Positions 11,460 through 23,700 of a stretch of DNA of 64,000 nt are shown piece by piece. Each line of letters opens with the position of its first letter. Within the stretch, counting starts at the first letter, position 1. The notes beneath the pieces are model-generated. The model saw nothing but the letters and a program-made list of their open reading frames with translations, did no database searches and had not been told where the DNA came from. The position numbers and the translations under genes are program-made. This DNA is from Bryoerythrophyllum caledonicum (taxonomy: Eukaryota; Streptophyta; Bryopsida; Pottiales; Pottiaceae), in contig OZ020519.1 of the NCBI GenBank assembly GCA_963971425.1, positions 14,586,028 to 14,650,027 on the forward strand, read 5' to 3'.

Positions 11460-12620
11460 TTCATCCATGCTTCATCCGGTAGTGTTGACGTGGCAAGAAG
11501 GTGACTGACTAGGATTGTGCCTTAGTGATTCATTAGTGATACGTTTAAAAAGAGTTATTGTCTCATTAGCTATGGTAATATATGTTAGAATTTCAAAAAT
11601 AACTCATGGATATTTTTATGATTTGTCTGACGTAGATGGATGTCTACTTTCGTTGGACGTTGTTGATGTGGCAAATAGGTGATGACTTGGATTGTATTCT
11701 AGTAATTCCTTAGTAATATATTTGGCACAAATCACTGCGTTACTAATAAATAACTCGGTGCAGTAATATATTTTATAACTAAAAAATAACTCGGGAATAT
11801 TTTTAGAAAATTGCTAGATAGATGTAGATGGATGTCTACTTTTGTCTGACATTGTTGATGCTGCAAATAGGCGATGATTTCGATTGTATTTTAGCAATTC
11901 TTTACTAGTACATTTGACACAAATTACTATGTTGCTCGAATATAACTCGGTACAATTATATATTGTATTACTAAAAAATAACTAATGGGTATTGTAAAAT
12001 AACTCATGGATATTAAAAAAATTGTAGACGTATATGGATGTCTACTTCCATTTGACACTAGTGATGTGGCAAGTAGGTGGTGACTTGGATTGTATTCCAG
12101 TAATTCCTTGGTAATTCATTTGGCACAAATCACTTCATCACCAAAAAATAACTCAGCATAGTAATATATTTTATAACTGAAAAATAACTAGTGGATAATT
12201 TTTTATAAATTGTTGACGTGGATGAATGCCCATTTCCATTTGACATTTCTGATGTAGCAATTAGTGGTGATTTGGATTGTATGCTAGTAATTCTTTAGTG
12301 ATACATTTGAGACATATTACTGCGTCACTAGATAATTACTCAACACATTAATATATTTTATAACTTCCGATTAAAACGTTGACACTTTAGACAATTTGCT
12401 GACGTGGATGGATGTAGGGTTTTTTCAGATACTGCTAACTTGGGTTATGTCTAAGTCATTCATTAGTAATAAATATAAAAGAATTATTGTATCACAAAAA
12501 AAATAACTAGGTTAAGTAATATATTTATAACAAAAAAATTACTCGTGTATATTTTTTCTAATTGTTGACGTAGATGGACGTCTATTTTTGTTTCACATTG
12601 GTGATGTGTCAAATAGGTTA
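11460..12620. repeat. Degenerate tandem array, ~200-bp period, five to six units
   Basis: Units share the ordered words GTAGATGGATGTCTACTT, GATGTGGCAAATAGGTG, GACTTGGATTGTATTC, TAGTAATTCCTTAGTAAT, TTTGGCACAAATCACTG and AAAAAATAACTCG. Copies begin near 11,460, 11,630, 11,825, 12,030, 12,220 and 12,410 and decay outward. Related ATAACTAGGTAAT words occur again at 14,880-15,060. No coding content. Confidence 0.7.
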
Positions 12621-13129
12621 GTGTCAAATTTCAATTAAATATTTGAATGTTTTCCTACAAAATTGAATTAGTTGACTTTGTAGAAGCAATCAATGAAAAA
12701 TGTATACCAAAGAATGGCAAGAGGAAAATATCCATACTATGTTATGATTATTGAAAGATTTCAAGTAGAAAAATATAATTAGAAAGAATTAAAGGATTAA
12801 GTAACAGTTAGACTATGGAAAAATACAAGTGAGATATGAAATAGGTAGAAAAGTAGATAAAAAAATAATAGGAGTGTGCAATTAGGTAGAAATAAGAAGA
12901 CCGGGATAAGAAATGCTCAACCGGATGAATGTTAGACTTAGTATGACAAAAAATGGCGGCTAGGGTTTAAGGGAGTGGCTTGCAAGGGCTGCCCTCCTCC
13001 CTCTCTCACTCTTTCTCTCTCTCTCTTCTAAGGTGTGTGTGTGGAGTATGTGAAAGAGGGTAGGAAGTTAGTATTAAAGTGAGATAGGAGAAGACCGTGG
13101 CTAGATATACAACTACGGTTGGAGTAGGT

Positions 13130-13680
13130 AAGAGATGGTAGTGAGATTTGGAGAAGATCAAGCTTATCAAGCTGAATTTCCAAAAAGTCTAGGATTTGGA
13201 GCATTGACAAGGGAGATACGGCCGCCAAAGCGAGAAGGGGTCTGCCGTCAATACAGAGTTCAAACCCTTACTTTGGGGAGCAATATCTTTGAGGCGCAAC
13301 CAAATCAAGACCTGAGATTTGGAGACGATTAAACTTATTAAATTGGCCTTTCAAAAAGTCTAGGCTCACAAGATTTGGAGCAATTTCAAGGGAGATATGG
13401 CCACCAAAGCAAAAAGGGGTCCGTCGTCAACACAAAACTCAAGCACTAACTTTGGAGGACAATATCTTTGAGGTAAAGACGATTCAAGACCTGAGATTTC
13501 CGCAAGATTAATATTGTTAAGCTAGCTTTTCAACAAGTTTAGAATCAAAGGATTTGGAGCGATAACAACAAAGTTTTGGCCAACCAATTGCAAGAGCATT
13601 GACTGCCGCAAGATTTGGGAAGCCCTTACTTTGGACGCTTGTGACTTTTGATTGATAAGGTTTTTTCTAGTGATGTTTTC
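13130..13680. repeat. Three degenerate ~185-bp tandem units
   Basis: GACCTGAGATTTGG / AAGATCAAGCTTATCAAGCT / AAAAAGTCTAGG / GGGAGATACGGCCGCCAAAG / CTTACTTTGG / CAATATCTTTGAGG recur in the same order three times, with divergence increasing rightward. They are preceded by a CT-rich simple repeat (about 12,995-13,028). No gene is recognised. Confidence 0.7.
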
Positions 13681-13689
13681 ACGAGCCAA

Positions 13690-15280
13690 AGGGTATTTTA
13701 GCCAGCCTTCATTAAAATTTTATTTTGTTGAATTTGAAGTCTCCAGTAGGAAATGGCGTATGTTTTAAACTTTTAGTGCGAGGGGGTGTGCTGCGCCCTT
13801 TTTGGTGTTGATTTTCCACTTCCAAGTATTGTTCTCAATGCCCTTGCTATTATCTACATATATGTTCTTAGCGCGTGTGGTGAATGTAAGTGAATGATAC
13901 ATGCACGTGCATGTGTATGTTGTCATGGATGTGAAATGCATAGGTTATGTACGTGACGTACATGTGAATGTGTAAGTCAAATTCTTGGTTAGAAGTCACA
14001 TTGCTTGGAGGCCCTTAGGTCATATACACTCTCCACCGACCCATCTCTATGACATTCATCTTGGGGGGTGGATTTCTCACAGTAAGCACTAAACAATAGT
14101 GATTTCTAGAAGTTGGTATGTGTAAATTCTATACTTGTTACGATGTAATTTAAAGTCATAATATAGTAATATTGCACTCATTTAGAAGTAATACTAGTCG
14201 CTTTTTTATGTAATTATTTAATTGTGACTAGTAATTGTGTAGTCAATGATTTGTAGTCAATTCATGATTTGTAGTCAATGATGTGTAGACAATGATTTGT
14301 AGTCATTTCATGATTAATAATTCTGTAGTTGTACTAAACTCATTGTTTAGTAACGATATATTACTTGTGTAGTCATTGTATAAAAATTTTGTTGTTTAAT
14401 AAATCTGTATGGGTATGGGCTTGTAATACCATGTAGAGGTAGTGGTGGATTTGCTAAACCCCAGAAACAAGCGATAGAAAGGGGATTGGGGAAGAGTGAG
14501 TGGTCTTGCAGGGGACAAATGGCATGGAGGAAGTATTTCAAAATTATAGTTCTCGGTATACATCAGTGGTGTCTACAACAACATTGATCTTATGTTCGTG
14601 AACGAGCTAGCTGACCAGTACAAGCTCCAAGATGCTTGTGGGAGTAATGTTATATGGGAATAAAAATTTATAAAGCTCAAACAAAAGAATTGATTGAGGA
14701 CTTTCTTTTATGTTTGGTTTTCATCAAGCATGCATTACAGCTGCTAGTAGATGGTTGTTATTGGGCGTTGTATTAGAGGGATTTTTGTAGATTTGCCCCA
14801 GTCACTATTTTGTTTATTTCAAAGTATTTCATAACCGAGACATCTTTGGTATTATTTATGGTTTTATGACACAACACAATGACTAAACAATAACTAGGTA
14901 ATATACATAAAAACTATTAAATAACTACATAATAACTACACACAAACCTCACAGCAATCAAATAATAACTAGAGTAGAACTAAACTAACACCGCACAATG
15001 ACTAAATAATAACTAGGCAATTCACCAAAAAACTATTAAATAACTACAAGGTAACTACATAGAAAACCTTATAATAACCAAATGAGTGCCTGACCCCAAC
15101 TATAATTAGTGCATGAAATTCTATTATAGCTAAATTTGTAATACCACAATAACTAAGGAATTACTAACGTAACACTACATGATGACTAAACAATCACTAC
15201 GCTCGACATTCAATAATGGTATCCAATGAACTACCTCCACATACAAAGAAGTGGATCCCATACATACATTGGCACATAAG
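13690..15280. other. Gene-free stretch
   Basis: Contains GTAGTCAATGATTTGTAGTCA simple-repeat-like words (14,230-14,330) and AATAACTAGG-type repeated words (14,880-15,060). No open frame with recognisable domain content. Confidence 0.5.
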
Positions 15281-15284
15281 CTGC

Positions 15285-15480
15285 CATGTAGGATTCCATG
15301 TCAACAAGAGAACACATCATTGTCCACATCAACCGCCACGTTTAATTCCACATCACACAAAAATCCACATCATTATCCACCTTAAATTCCATGTCACACT
15401 CAAATCCACGTCAGTAGCCACCTCATTAATCTTCGAGGATGATGGGCCACATCAGCATATGGATGACAAATCCACGTGGC
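15285..15480. repeat. Short-period minisatellite (~24 bp, CCACATCA words)
   Basis: Imperfect repetition of AATCCACATCATTNTCCAC-like units (CCACATCAACCGCCACG, CCACATCACAC, CCACATCATTATCCACC, CCACGTCAGTAGCCACC). The long open frame here reflects this repetition and is not considered a gene. Confidence 0.6.
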
Positions 15481-16216
15481 AAAATAATGACTACATAAAT
15501 AAATGACTCAAAACTATTTCTATGCCCGAACTAATTTTTTTTTAATCATTCCCTAGTGATACAGGTCATCTGTGACTCAACAATGACTAAAATCGCTAGC
15601 CATTGATGCCTCAATTTCCCATAGTGGATGAAGGAGAAGTGCCAGCGGTTGCCATTGTTTAACGACTGGTACGCGTTGAAATTATTGCCCCAATATTTGG
15701 AGCTGGAGGCCCTTCACACATACAGAAGGTAGACCATACAACACGAGGCACAGTTGCGTCCGGTTGAGGAGTATTGGCGCCAGTATGTAGAGTTGGTGAC
15801 TACACTTAAGGAGAGTGCGATTGCCCAACTCCCGACTTTCTGACATCGGATTTTCAACCATCCGGTGTATTCCACTTGGCGGGTAGTATAGTGGAGGGCA
15901 AGGTGCCCATGCCATCATTAGAGGTCTCACAGGCAGTGATAACTCCACCTACTAAGGAAGATTTGGTGGCAATGCGGGCCAAGATGGCGGCCGAGGCTAT
16001 TTCCACATTTTGAGGCCAAATTTGCTACTTCCACACCTATGGAGCAACCCTCTAGGGATCAGTTCTTGATCTCTGGAGTGGCTTATTTGTCTGACGTTGC
16101 GGCGCGGTCAACAGGAGAGCAACGCAATGTGCGTCTAAGAGTGGTACGCTTGGTGAACGATGACGGAGTCATGGTGGTTGGTCGTATAGATGGCAGTCCC
16201 ACCTGAGCTACCCCAT

Positions 16217-16440
16217 TCCGTGTCATGTTAGACTCCAGAGCTCAGCCAATGATGATTGGCAAGCAGCTAATCCAAGATAAGGGTCTAGGTGCTTCGGATC
16301 TCGAGCCTTGCCCATTCACAATTGTTATATCGGTTGAGGGCCACGGAGGAGGCCATTGGATACACCCGACATCCGTTGTAGTTGATGTTCGACGTGAGGT
16401 TTGGTCCATTATTCTTCCACGTATTTCTCCAGTGCGCTAA
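16217..16440 (+). pseudogene. Retropepsin-like aspartic protease fragment
   Basis: In-frame segment with FRVMLDSRAQPMMIGKQL. The pattern hydrophobic-LDS(G)A-x-x-MIG is the catalytic D-S/T-G flap region of retroviral-type proteases; here the Gly of D-S-G appears as Arg, which would inactivate it. Followed by a glycine-rich turn (VEGHGGGHW) and ending at 16,440. It lies directly upstream of the methyltransferase remnant, the normal position of protease in a Ty3/gypsy pol. Confidence 0.55.
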
Positions 16441-16879
16441 GACTGGCACCACTAACTATGACATTTTGGTGGATCAACAAACACTTTATCGACTTGATTT
16501 TGGGGAGGATAACTAGACAGAAGAAGCTTGAATGTTTTACCAATTATGGTAGAAAGGAGCTCATTGTGGTTGTCTTCACAGCTAGCGCGGTGACTTCCAC
16601 GACGGACTCTACGTTCTAGTGTAGTACTTTGGCATTCGATTTGCCATGTGGTTCTACACTTTTGGAAGAGACATATGCTTCTATGTCGAGGATAGCAGAA
16701 TTATGAGAGCACCAATCAATGGAGATTCCTACACATTATTGCAAGGATCCACTTGCAATGGAGACTCAGTTGGAGCTCACTCGTTGCAGCCAGGATGCTC
16801 TGGATGCTCCACATCTCTCACTAAACTTTTCCACTCTGTTGTTGGCTTGCACTATTCAGTGGCAACCACCGGATGAGGC

Positions 16880-17815
16880 TATTACCCTCGCGGAGCTATT
16901 TGTTGGTATCAGTACAGGGCTTGTGGTTGGGTTGGTGGTTGGGCTCAAGGTACGTCGGTACATCCATGTGGATAGTGGCTTTGCACCCAACCGTGCCGCT
17001 CACCATTACATTCAACGTCTTCTGGCGCTATATCCGGAGCAGTTACCACCTTCTTCCATTTATGGGTGTTTTGGCAAGTTGCCACGTAATGTAACGTTGA
17101 TCAGTGAAGATCATCTGCGCCGGTTAGGTCACATGGACTTGGTGATTGTTGGATGGCCTTGCCAAGGCCATATACGGGCGGACAGAGGACGTGGCTTAGA
17201 TGATCCACGATTGGATCTCTTTGCGGATTTGCTCAAGCTCATCCACTGGTGGGCTACCCACCAATCGATGCCACCAGAGTATATTTTTAAGAATGTACTC
17301 CCATTGGAGGATACACGGACGAAGATACTTGAGGATGGAGCATACATGCATTACCTTCTTGGTCCCCCCACGTTGGTAGATGCCGCGGCGTTGGGCTCTT
17401 ACGTCCATCAATTACGTTGGATTTGGACCAACTTGGCATCATCGGCATCGCTCACCTCTGCACTTGCTCAAGTGCAACGGCCGGCGCGCCGTGAGGTCGA
17501 TGATATCTTGGACAACCACCGTGTTTCCACAAAGGTTACCAAGGATGATGAGCCACCATTGGCGGTAGTCCGTGTTGGTTTCACTTGGGGGCATTTCCCA
17601 CGTTGATGTGGTACTCGGGATCTTTTGCCTTTAGGACATCCGGTCCGAGCATGGTTTGGGATTTTACTTCCCAAACTTACGAGGAGCCTTCTATCAATGA
17701 CAGGGAGCTGGCAATGGGCTTTTTGACAGACACCATCGTTGCATTGGATCTCTTTGAGGGTCAGCATTGTTATTTGTTTGGTCAAGCCATAATTGACCTC
17801 AACACCTTTATTTGA
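16880..17815 (+). pseudogene. Cytosine-C5 DNA methyltransferase domain (retrotransposon-encoded, decayed)
   Basis: The main frame (16,719-17,606) has motif I as LAELFVGISTG (usual F-x-G-x-G), motif IV with the catalytic cysteine intact as VGWPCQGH (about 17,150-17,170), the ENV of motif VI changed to KNV (about 17,287), and RWIWTNLA resembling motif VIII (about 17,415). After a frame change, the other frame (17,585-17,815) reads RELAMGF and LFGQAIIDLNT, matching motifs IX-X of C5 methyltransferases. No host chromatin-reader domains (BAH, chromodomain, RFD) are seen, so it is not a DRM/MET/CMT gene. The broken frame and ENV-to-KNV change imply no activity. Domain identity is strong; the element context makes it unusual. 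Confidence 0.7.
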
Positions 17816-18239
17816 GTTTGTGGCCTCTGTTTCGCCATTCAACGTCGTTCGCGTCACCATCCACGCATGTTGGAGGTAGACTTTGATGGTCAGGGTGCAG
17901 CGCTGCTACATCTCACAAAGATCGAGGAAGTAGAGCTGCTTTTTTGTTTGAAGAGGCATGTAGCTGAGGAGCTTCGTGCTCAACGTGTCTTTGCAGCCTT
18001 GGCCGAGGGCTTTGGTCAAGAGAATGCCTATGAGATCTTTTTCCAATTTTATCATCACGACACGGGATTTTCTATGGATCACATAAGTGAGGAGTATGGA
18101 TGCATGAATGCCCTGTCTGCTATCAAACAACAATCACCGATCGTGCCGGTACGCCGTGAGTCTCCTATGGTGGAGAAGGAGACCAGAGAGTTTGATGATT
18201 GGCCTTTGGATTCGGGACCACATCTTACTGGTGCCAAGG

Positions 18240-19085
18240 CACGGAAGGTACGAGCATTGATACGTTCGTATTGTAGATGTTTTACCTTTTGTCTCCATGA
18301 CTTGGAGGGATATAGAGACAAGCCCATTTGGCATTCACATTTAATTGGAAGACAACCACCCGATCTTCCGACAACCGTACAAGTCCAGTCTTTCAGAAAA
18401 GTTGGGGTTCAGACTTGTTGTCAAGAGTTGTTGGGCACCAGACTATTTGATTGAGCTCTCCAACGGCGAGTACGCTTGTGCCACGGTTATGCCATCAATG
18501 AAGGATATCTTTGGCAACTAGTCGGAGAAGCGAGTGTGTGGGGATTACAGGCCGGTTGATCGCAAAACCAAGTCAAACGAGTATCCCATGTCCTCGCCAG
18601 AGGAATTTTTTGATGCGATGGCTACGCTAGAGTATTTAGTATTCTAGATTTGCGGTCTGGTTATCACGAGTTACCATTGATGGTGGATGACTGTATGAAG
18701 ACTACATTTTAGGGAGTTGATCAGAATAGGAGAGATCAACTTTATCATTGGAAGTTTCTCCCATTTGGCCTCAAGAATGCACCCGTCGAGTTTCAGAAGG
18801 TGATTAACCAGGTGTTGACGGGTTTACCGTTTGTCTGATGTTACATTGACGATGTTATCATTTTTAGTAGCAACCCACATAAGCATGTGACGCATCTTCA
18901 AAAGATTATGGCAATGGAGATTGCGCTTGCATCATGGCAAGTGCAAGTTCTTCCACGTTCGATTGCCATATTTGATACTGATACATATGATTGTTCCAAG
19001 GGGTCTTGGCGTACAGTAGGCCAAGGTGGGTGCATTGCAGAACATTCATGCCCCAACCAATGTGTCACGGCTTTAGGTGTAAATA
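18240..19085 (+). pseudogene. Ty3-type reverse transcriptase fragment
   Basis: Recognisable pieces across several frames: DLEGYRDKP, LIELSNGEYACATVMPS, EKRVCGDYRPVDRKTKS, the palm block with CYIDDVIIFSS (catalytic YIDD, near 18,840), HVTHLQK, and the post-palm HMIVP..GLGVQ block up to about 19,080. At least eight stops or frameshifts interrupt it, several of them TGA or TAG. Typical of chromovirus/Ty3 RT in early-diverging plants. The element breaks off before RNase H. Confidence 0.75.
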
Positions 19086-19089
19086 AGAA

Positions 19090-20740
19090 TCTAAGCATTA
19101 TTTCAAATTGAGAATCAATCACCAATACATTTCTACGTGATACAGTTGGAAATTAGATTCTATTTCAAACTGAGCATCAAACTAAAACTTTAACAAATAT
19201 ATGATCACATCCAAGTACGATTGTACCAGGTTCTACCATATTGTTTGTACAAGTTCCTAGAGAGGCAGGTCCTTTTTGAAGTCCTTCAGAGACGGCGTTT
19301 CGGGAATTCCAATGGTTGGCATCCCCGTCCCTACATCTTCCAGGATAATCCAGATGTCTGCCCTCCTAGACATAATGTTGGCGATGTTGCCGTATGATGG
19401 AAGATCTAGACTTTTGGACGAATATATGACCACAAAGCGTGACATCAGGGGTTGCAACAGAAGACATGACAATTAATGTTATAGATACGTCGAATGAAAC
19501 AAACTTGGACCTGGCATTGGAAAATTGCTTGATAGACTAATAGTTAGCTAACTGTTATACAAATGAGGGTGTAATAGTTAGCTTCTGTATAATAGATGAG
19601 TTCTAGTATCAACCTAATAAACCCAAATCATGTCCAATATGCCTATAGTCACATAAAGGGTAGAGAGTCCATTGCATTGAACAGCTAAAGCCCATTAACA
19701 ATAGATGCTCGTTAAACGAATAATATCTGGAATCATGTTTGAAGATATTTCAGATCACTCAACGTGTGCGGCTACTCTGCATGGCATTCAATTATCCACA
19801 AGTAGAGCTTCTCTAAGAGTGTTCTTTGACCATTCCAGCTTTCATGTCTTTTCTGTTCACTCCAAGGATGAGTTTCCAACTTCACGTGTTCTAGTTAGTA
19901 CGCACATTGATGTTTCTACTTTCCTTTCAGGTTATATTCCCATGCACATTTCCGGGTACTGAACTAGAGCCCTGGACTCTAATGAAGAACATCAGCGTCA
20001 CCAAATATTTGAACTACGAGTCAGGTTTTTCTTTTCCTATTGAATATGTGTCGGTCTTTAAAAGCAACAATCTTCAAGATTGGGCATTCAAACGTTTACA
20101 ATACAATCCCAGAGCAAACTAATTAAGCTGGGGAATCGACTTTGTAACATCATAGAAGAGGAACAGTCATTGTGTAGAATTCATTGCCGCTAATGGAGCT
20201 GATTCCAGCCAATGCTTTTCAATTAAACACAACAGAGCTCATTGTGCTCAATTTAGTGTTGGAGTATCAAACAAATGAATGTCAACTCCATTAAAGCAAG
20301 AGGCGAACCGCTTCAATATATACACGTCTACACAGCTGCACATTCCCACCGACACATCTGAACGTTGTGTATGTTAAATTTGCCTTTATAGACAAGTGAA
20401 GAACACTTATAACTTATAACTTTAGTATTATAAAGTGAATCTAAGAATAATATTAATTAAATGGATAAATATTTAAATTTATTATTATTCTTATTAAGTA
20501 TTTATTCATTACTAATAATTAAAGTTAATTATTGTTCAATATTATGGGTCAGCAGGTATACGGCATGTTCAGTTTGAAATTCCAACCGGAGCTTGCTTGT
20601 TACATATTTGTTATTTCAGAAAGATGAAGAAATGGTGCTGCGGCCCAGGAGTCATTACCTGTGTCCAACACAGCCGCAGGTACAAGATAACCTACTCGTT
20701 GCTAACACTAGTATGCCTTATAAAATACATCAAAAGAGCA
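19090..20740. other. Gene-free stretch upstream of the PHR2 3' end
   Basis: Two short open segments (19,276-19,476 and 19,705-20,122, the latter split between frames) show no recognisable domain. An AT-rich tract (20,400-20,530) follows. The last part probably contains the PHR2 3' UTR (minus strand). Confidence 0.5.
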
Positions 20741-20749
20741 TCTCTATTC

Positions 20750-23700
20750 TCAAGCCGCAACAAGAGATGGAGTGCTCGCTGTCGCCAGAGTCGACCCTGA
20801 CAACTTCTTTCGAGTGTCGTACTTCTTGGTGATAAACCTGGAATCCACAAATGCCAGGATGTAAGAGTTTGTTGGTGAAGGATGATTCGTTTGAAGTGAA
20901 GATTTGTCATCCATCAGTGAAAATTGCACATTCTTTCAGGAAAAATTGCACATTCATTCAGTAATCACACTGATTGCAAGAAGCACCATACCTGAAGAAA
21001 TCTCGCCATACTAACTCCAACGCAAGCCAGTTAAGCCGGTTGTCTTTACTTCCAGTTTCTGAAGCCTTTCCAGCCATCGCTCCAGCACTGTTGGCAATAA
21101 AAACACTGAGTTAGATGTGCATTTCAACACAAAGCACTATTCTCAGCAGTAATCCGTTCTATAGGTTTATGAGTGCGAGATGAGGGTGATGGGGCAAACC
21201 TTGAGCCGCTCTTCTTCAAATCCTCAAACATTCGCCGTGGTGAGAGGCACCCCGTAGCCAACCAGGGGGAAAATTTTGCACGAAAACGTAGTCTTTTGGT
21301 AGTTTTGGGCTTGCTTGTTTGGTTTACCACATCCAAAGCAAATTTCTGCAGCCTCTTGAGAGCTTCCTCTTCACCACCCACTCCACCTCTACCCTGCTTG
21401 CACACACAAACAATGGAACTGAGTGCAGAAGCCAAAAAATAAATTGAATTCCACATCTAAACTAGACAGAACTCAGAGATGACATGAGAAGATGGATGAG
21501 AAGAAAGGACGGGAAAGCAGATCCAAACCATACCTGTTGAAGATTTGCTGCAGGATTGAAGCCAAGCTCCTCAAGAGAAGGAATGCGACCGAGATTCACA
21601 TTGCCACCACATGCTGGCAGACCCTTGAGCTGTTCAGGGGCTTCAATTGTATCCCTCACAGCGACGTTCTGCACCTTTTCCTTGAATCCGGCCCTTGAAT
21701 CCGGCATGTCCTCTAGCTTGAAAGGTACATCCTCCAGGTGAAACAAGGTGCTGCCCCAGAAATACTTTGTCTCCACCCCTTTCTCTTGCAAGGCCGCGGC
21801 AACTTTCTCCTCTGCCTGAACATAGAGAAAAACTTTTCCGTCAGTACCTATATGAAAAGAACCTATACATTTGTAAACCATCCTTAAACACGAACTCACT
21901 ATTACCTGAAGCTCTTCGTATGAGACTCCTTGATGAGCATAGAGAGCGTCAGCTCCCACGCTCTTGGCCAAGTCAACAAGCACTTGCTCCGGCTTCCCAA
22001 CTCTGACGACCAGATCTGAACCTCTGTCTCGCAAACTCGATCGCAGGCTGGAGACGCAGTCAATGAGAAACTTCGCTCGGTAGGGACTATTCTTGTCTGA
22101 CTTTCCATAGTCCTGGGAGTCGAAGCAAAACACTGGTAGGATGGACACAGAGTCTCTGCTGGCTGTGACAAGAGCTTCGTTATCATGCACACGAAGATCG
22201 TTCCTGAACCAGACGATGGAGACCCTACGTAGACCAGCGGCGTTTGCAGGATCCTTGAAGCCAGGGCCACGAAGCCTTTCGTACTCCGGAAAAGCTGCGA
22301 CGTGATTTCTTAGCTTGGTGACTATTGGCGTTGCAACAGGAATCACAAGAGCCACCTGTGTCAAAGACCTTACAAGTTAGAGTTGATTGCAGACAAACAG
22401 GGCTACAATTAACAACTTTGGACCAAATTCGAATTTACAAACCTGAACCTTAGAGGAGGCCATCACCGGCACTGCGCTATAACTTTTCTTTTGAAATGAA
22501 ACTACAGCTCTTCCACCTCGGTGTGACTCTTGTGGCATCATCGCATTGCTCTTGGTCATAACGAGGCTGGAGCTGAGTACGCCGCTGAGAGCAAGGGAGA
22601 TAGAAGCAGCGGAAGAGAGTGGATTGCCAAAAGGCGCTACACCAAGAAGTGACAGGAGCATTAGAGGCAATTAATAACACGGCAGAACAAGGCCAGCCAA
22701 ATAAGAAAGGTTCTTGTTTCAGCTGGAATTCACAATATGCGTTACTGCAATTGTTTGAATAATCAACATAAGTGAAAAAAACGGGACGGAACAACTCATT
22801 GCGGTTGTCTTCATTCATTCCATGATTCTAAGCACAGATAATAGATAGCATTGATCATCGGAGTAAGAAACAATCATCGAAAGTACAAAAGAAATCCTCA
22901 TACACCTTCATGGAGCATCTCAGCGATACCGAGCCTGTATCCTCGCTGGCTGATCCTAACTTTAACTTTAAAAACTGCAAAATCTCGTGCTGTTACACAT
23001 GGAAGCAAATCTGTACTACTACGAGGCATGTAGATGGTACTTCCCTGCGCCTACTAACAACAACAACGACCTATGCAATGCACACAATGCAACAGTAAAC
23101 TGCACATCTTTCAGCTCTCACAAAAAAGCAATCACCAAATTCATCTCAGGCTTTTACACATGCAAGCTACTCTGTACTACGAGGCATATAGATAGTACTT
23201 CCCTGCTCCTACTAACAACTACGACCTATGCAATGCACAATATACAACAGTAAACTGCACGTCTTTCAGCTCTGACAAAAAAGCAATCACCAAATTCATA
23301 CAGCATTCTTCAATTCCAAAAGAACAAAAGGCAGCTCTAAAACGCCTGCTACAAAAAGCAAAGTGAAATCGACCTATGCAATGCACAATACAACAGTGCA
23401 CATCTCTCAGCTCTGACCAAAAAGCAATCACCAAATTCTTACAGTATTCTTCAATTCCAATTCATCGCCAACGAGAACAAAAGGCAGCTCTAAAACGCCC
23501 ACCCGCTACAAAAAGCAAAGTGAAATCAAGCAACTTCAAGGAATGAAAAAATTCCACGCCAACGATCCTGACCATGACAACAGAGGGGGGAAAAAAGCAC
23601 ACATCTAGCCGCATTCACAGCTCCACCTCCACAACCAAAAATTCACACTCCATAGTTTCGTAACAAAGAAATCGATTCCTCACTAGTAGCGCATTCCAGT

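Larger units (their letters stand above)
15640..19085 (+). mobile_element. Decayed Ty3/gypsy-like retrotransposon carrying a C5 DNA methyltransferase
   Basis: Ordered remnants on the plus strand: a possible gag-end (15,640-16,010), retropepsin-like protease (about 16,217-16,440), a cytosine-C5 methyltransferase domain (about 16,880-17,815), a linker, and a Ty3-type reverse transcriptase with YIDD (about 18,290-19,085). The order protease-methyltransferase-RT in one reading direction, with the same level of decay throughout, shows that they belong to one element. Many stops and frameshifts are present. RNase H, integrase and both LTRs are not found, so the copy is truncated at about 19,085. 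The linker frame at 17,867-18,454 is still open. Confidence 0.75.

Noticed and set aside
17468..17860. 130-codon minus-strand frame
   Set aside because: Antisense to the methyltransferase domain, whose plus-strand motifs are clear.
15640..19085. Long terminal repeats bounding the Ty3/gypsy remnant
   Set aside because: I looked for TG...CA direct repeats either side and found no convincing pair. The element is truncated.
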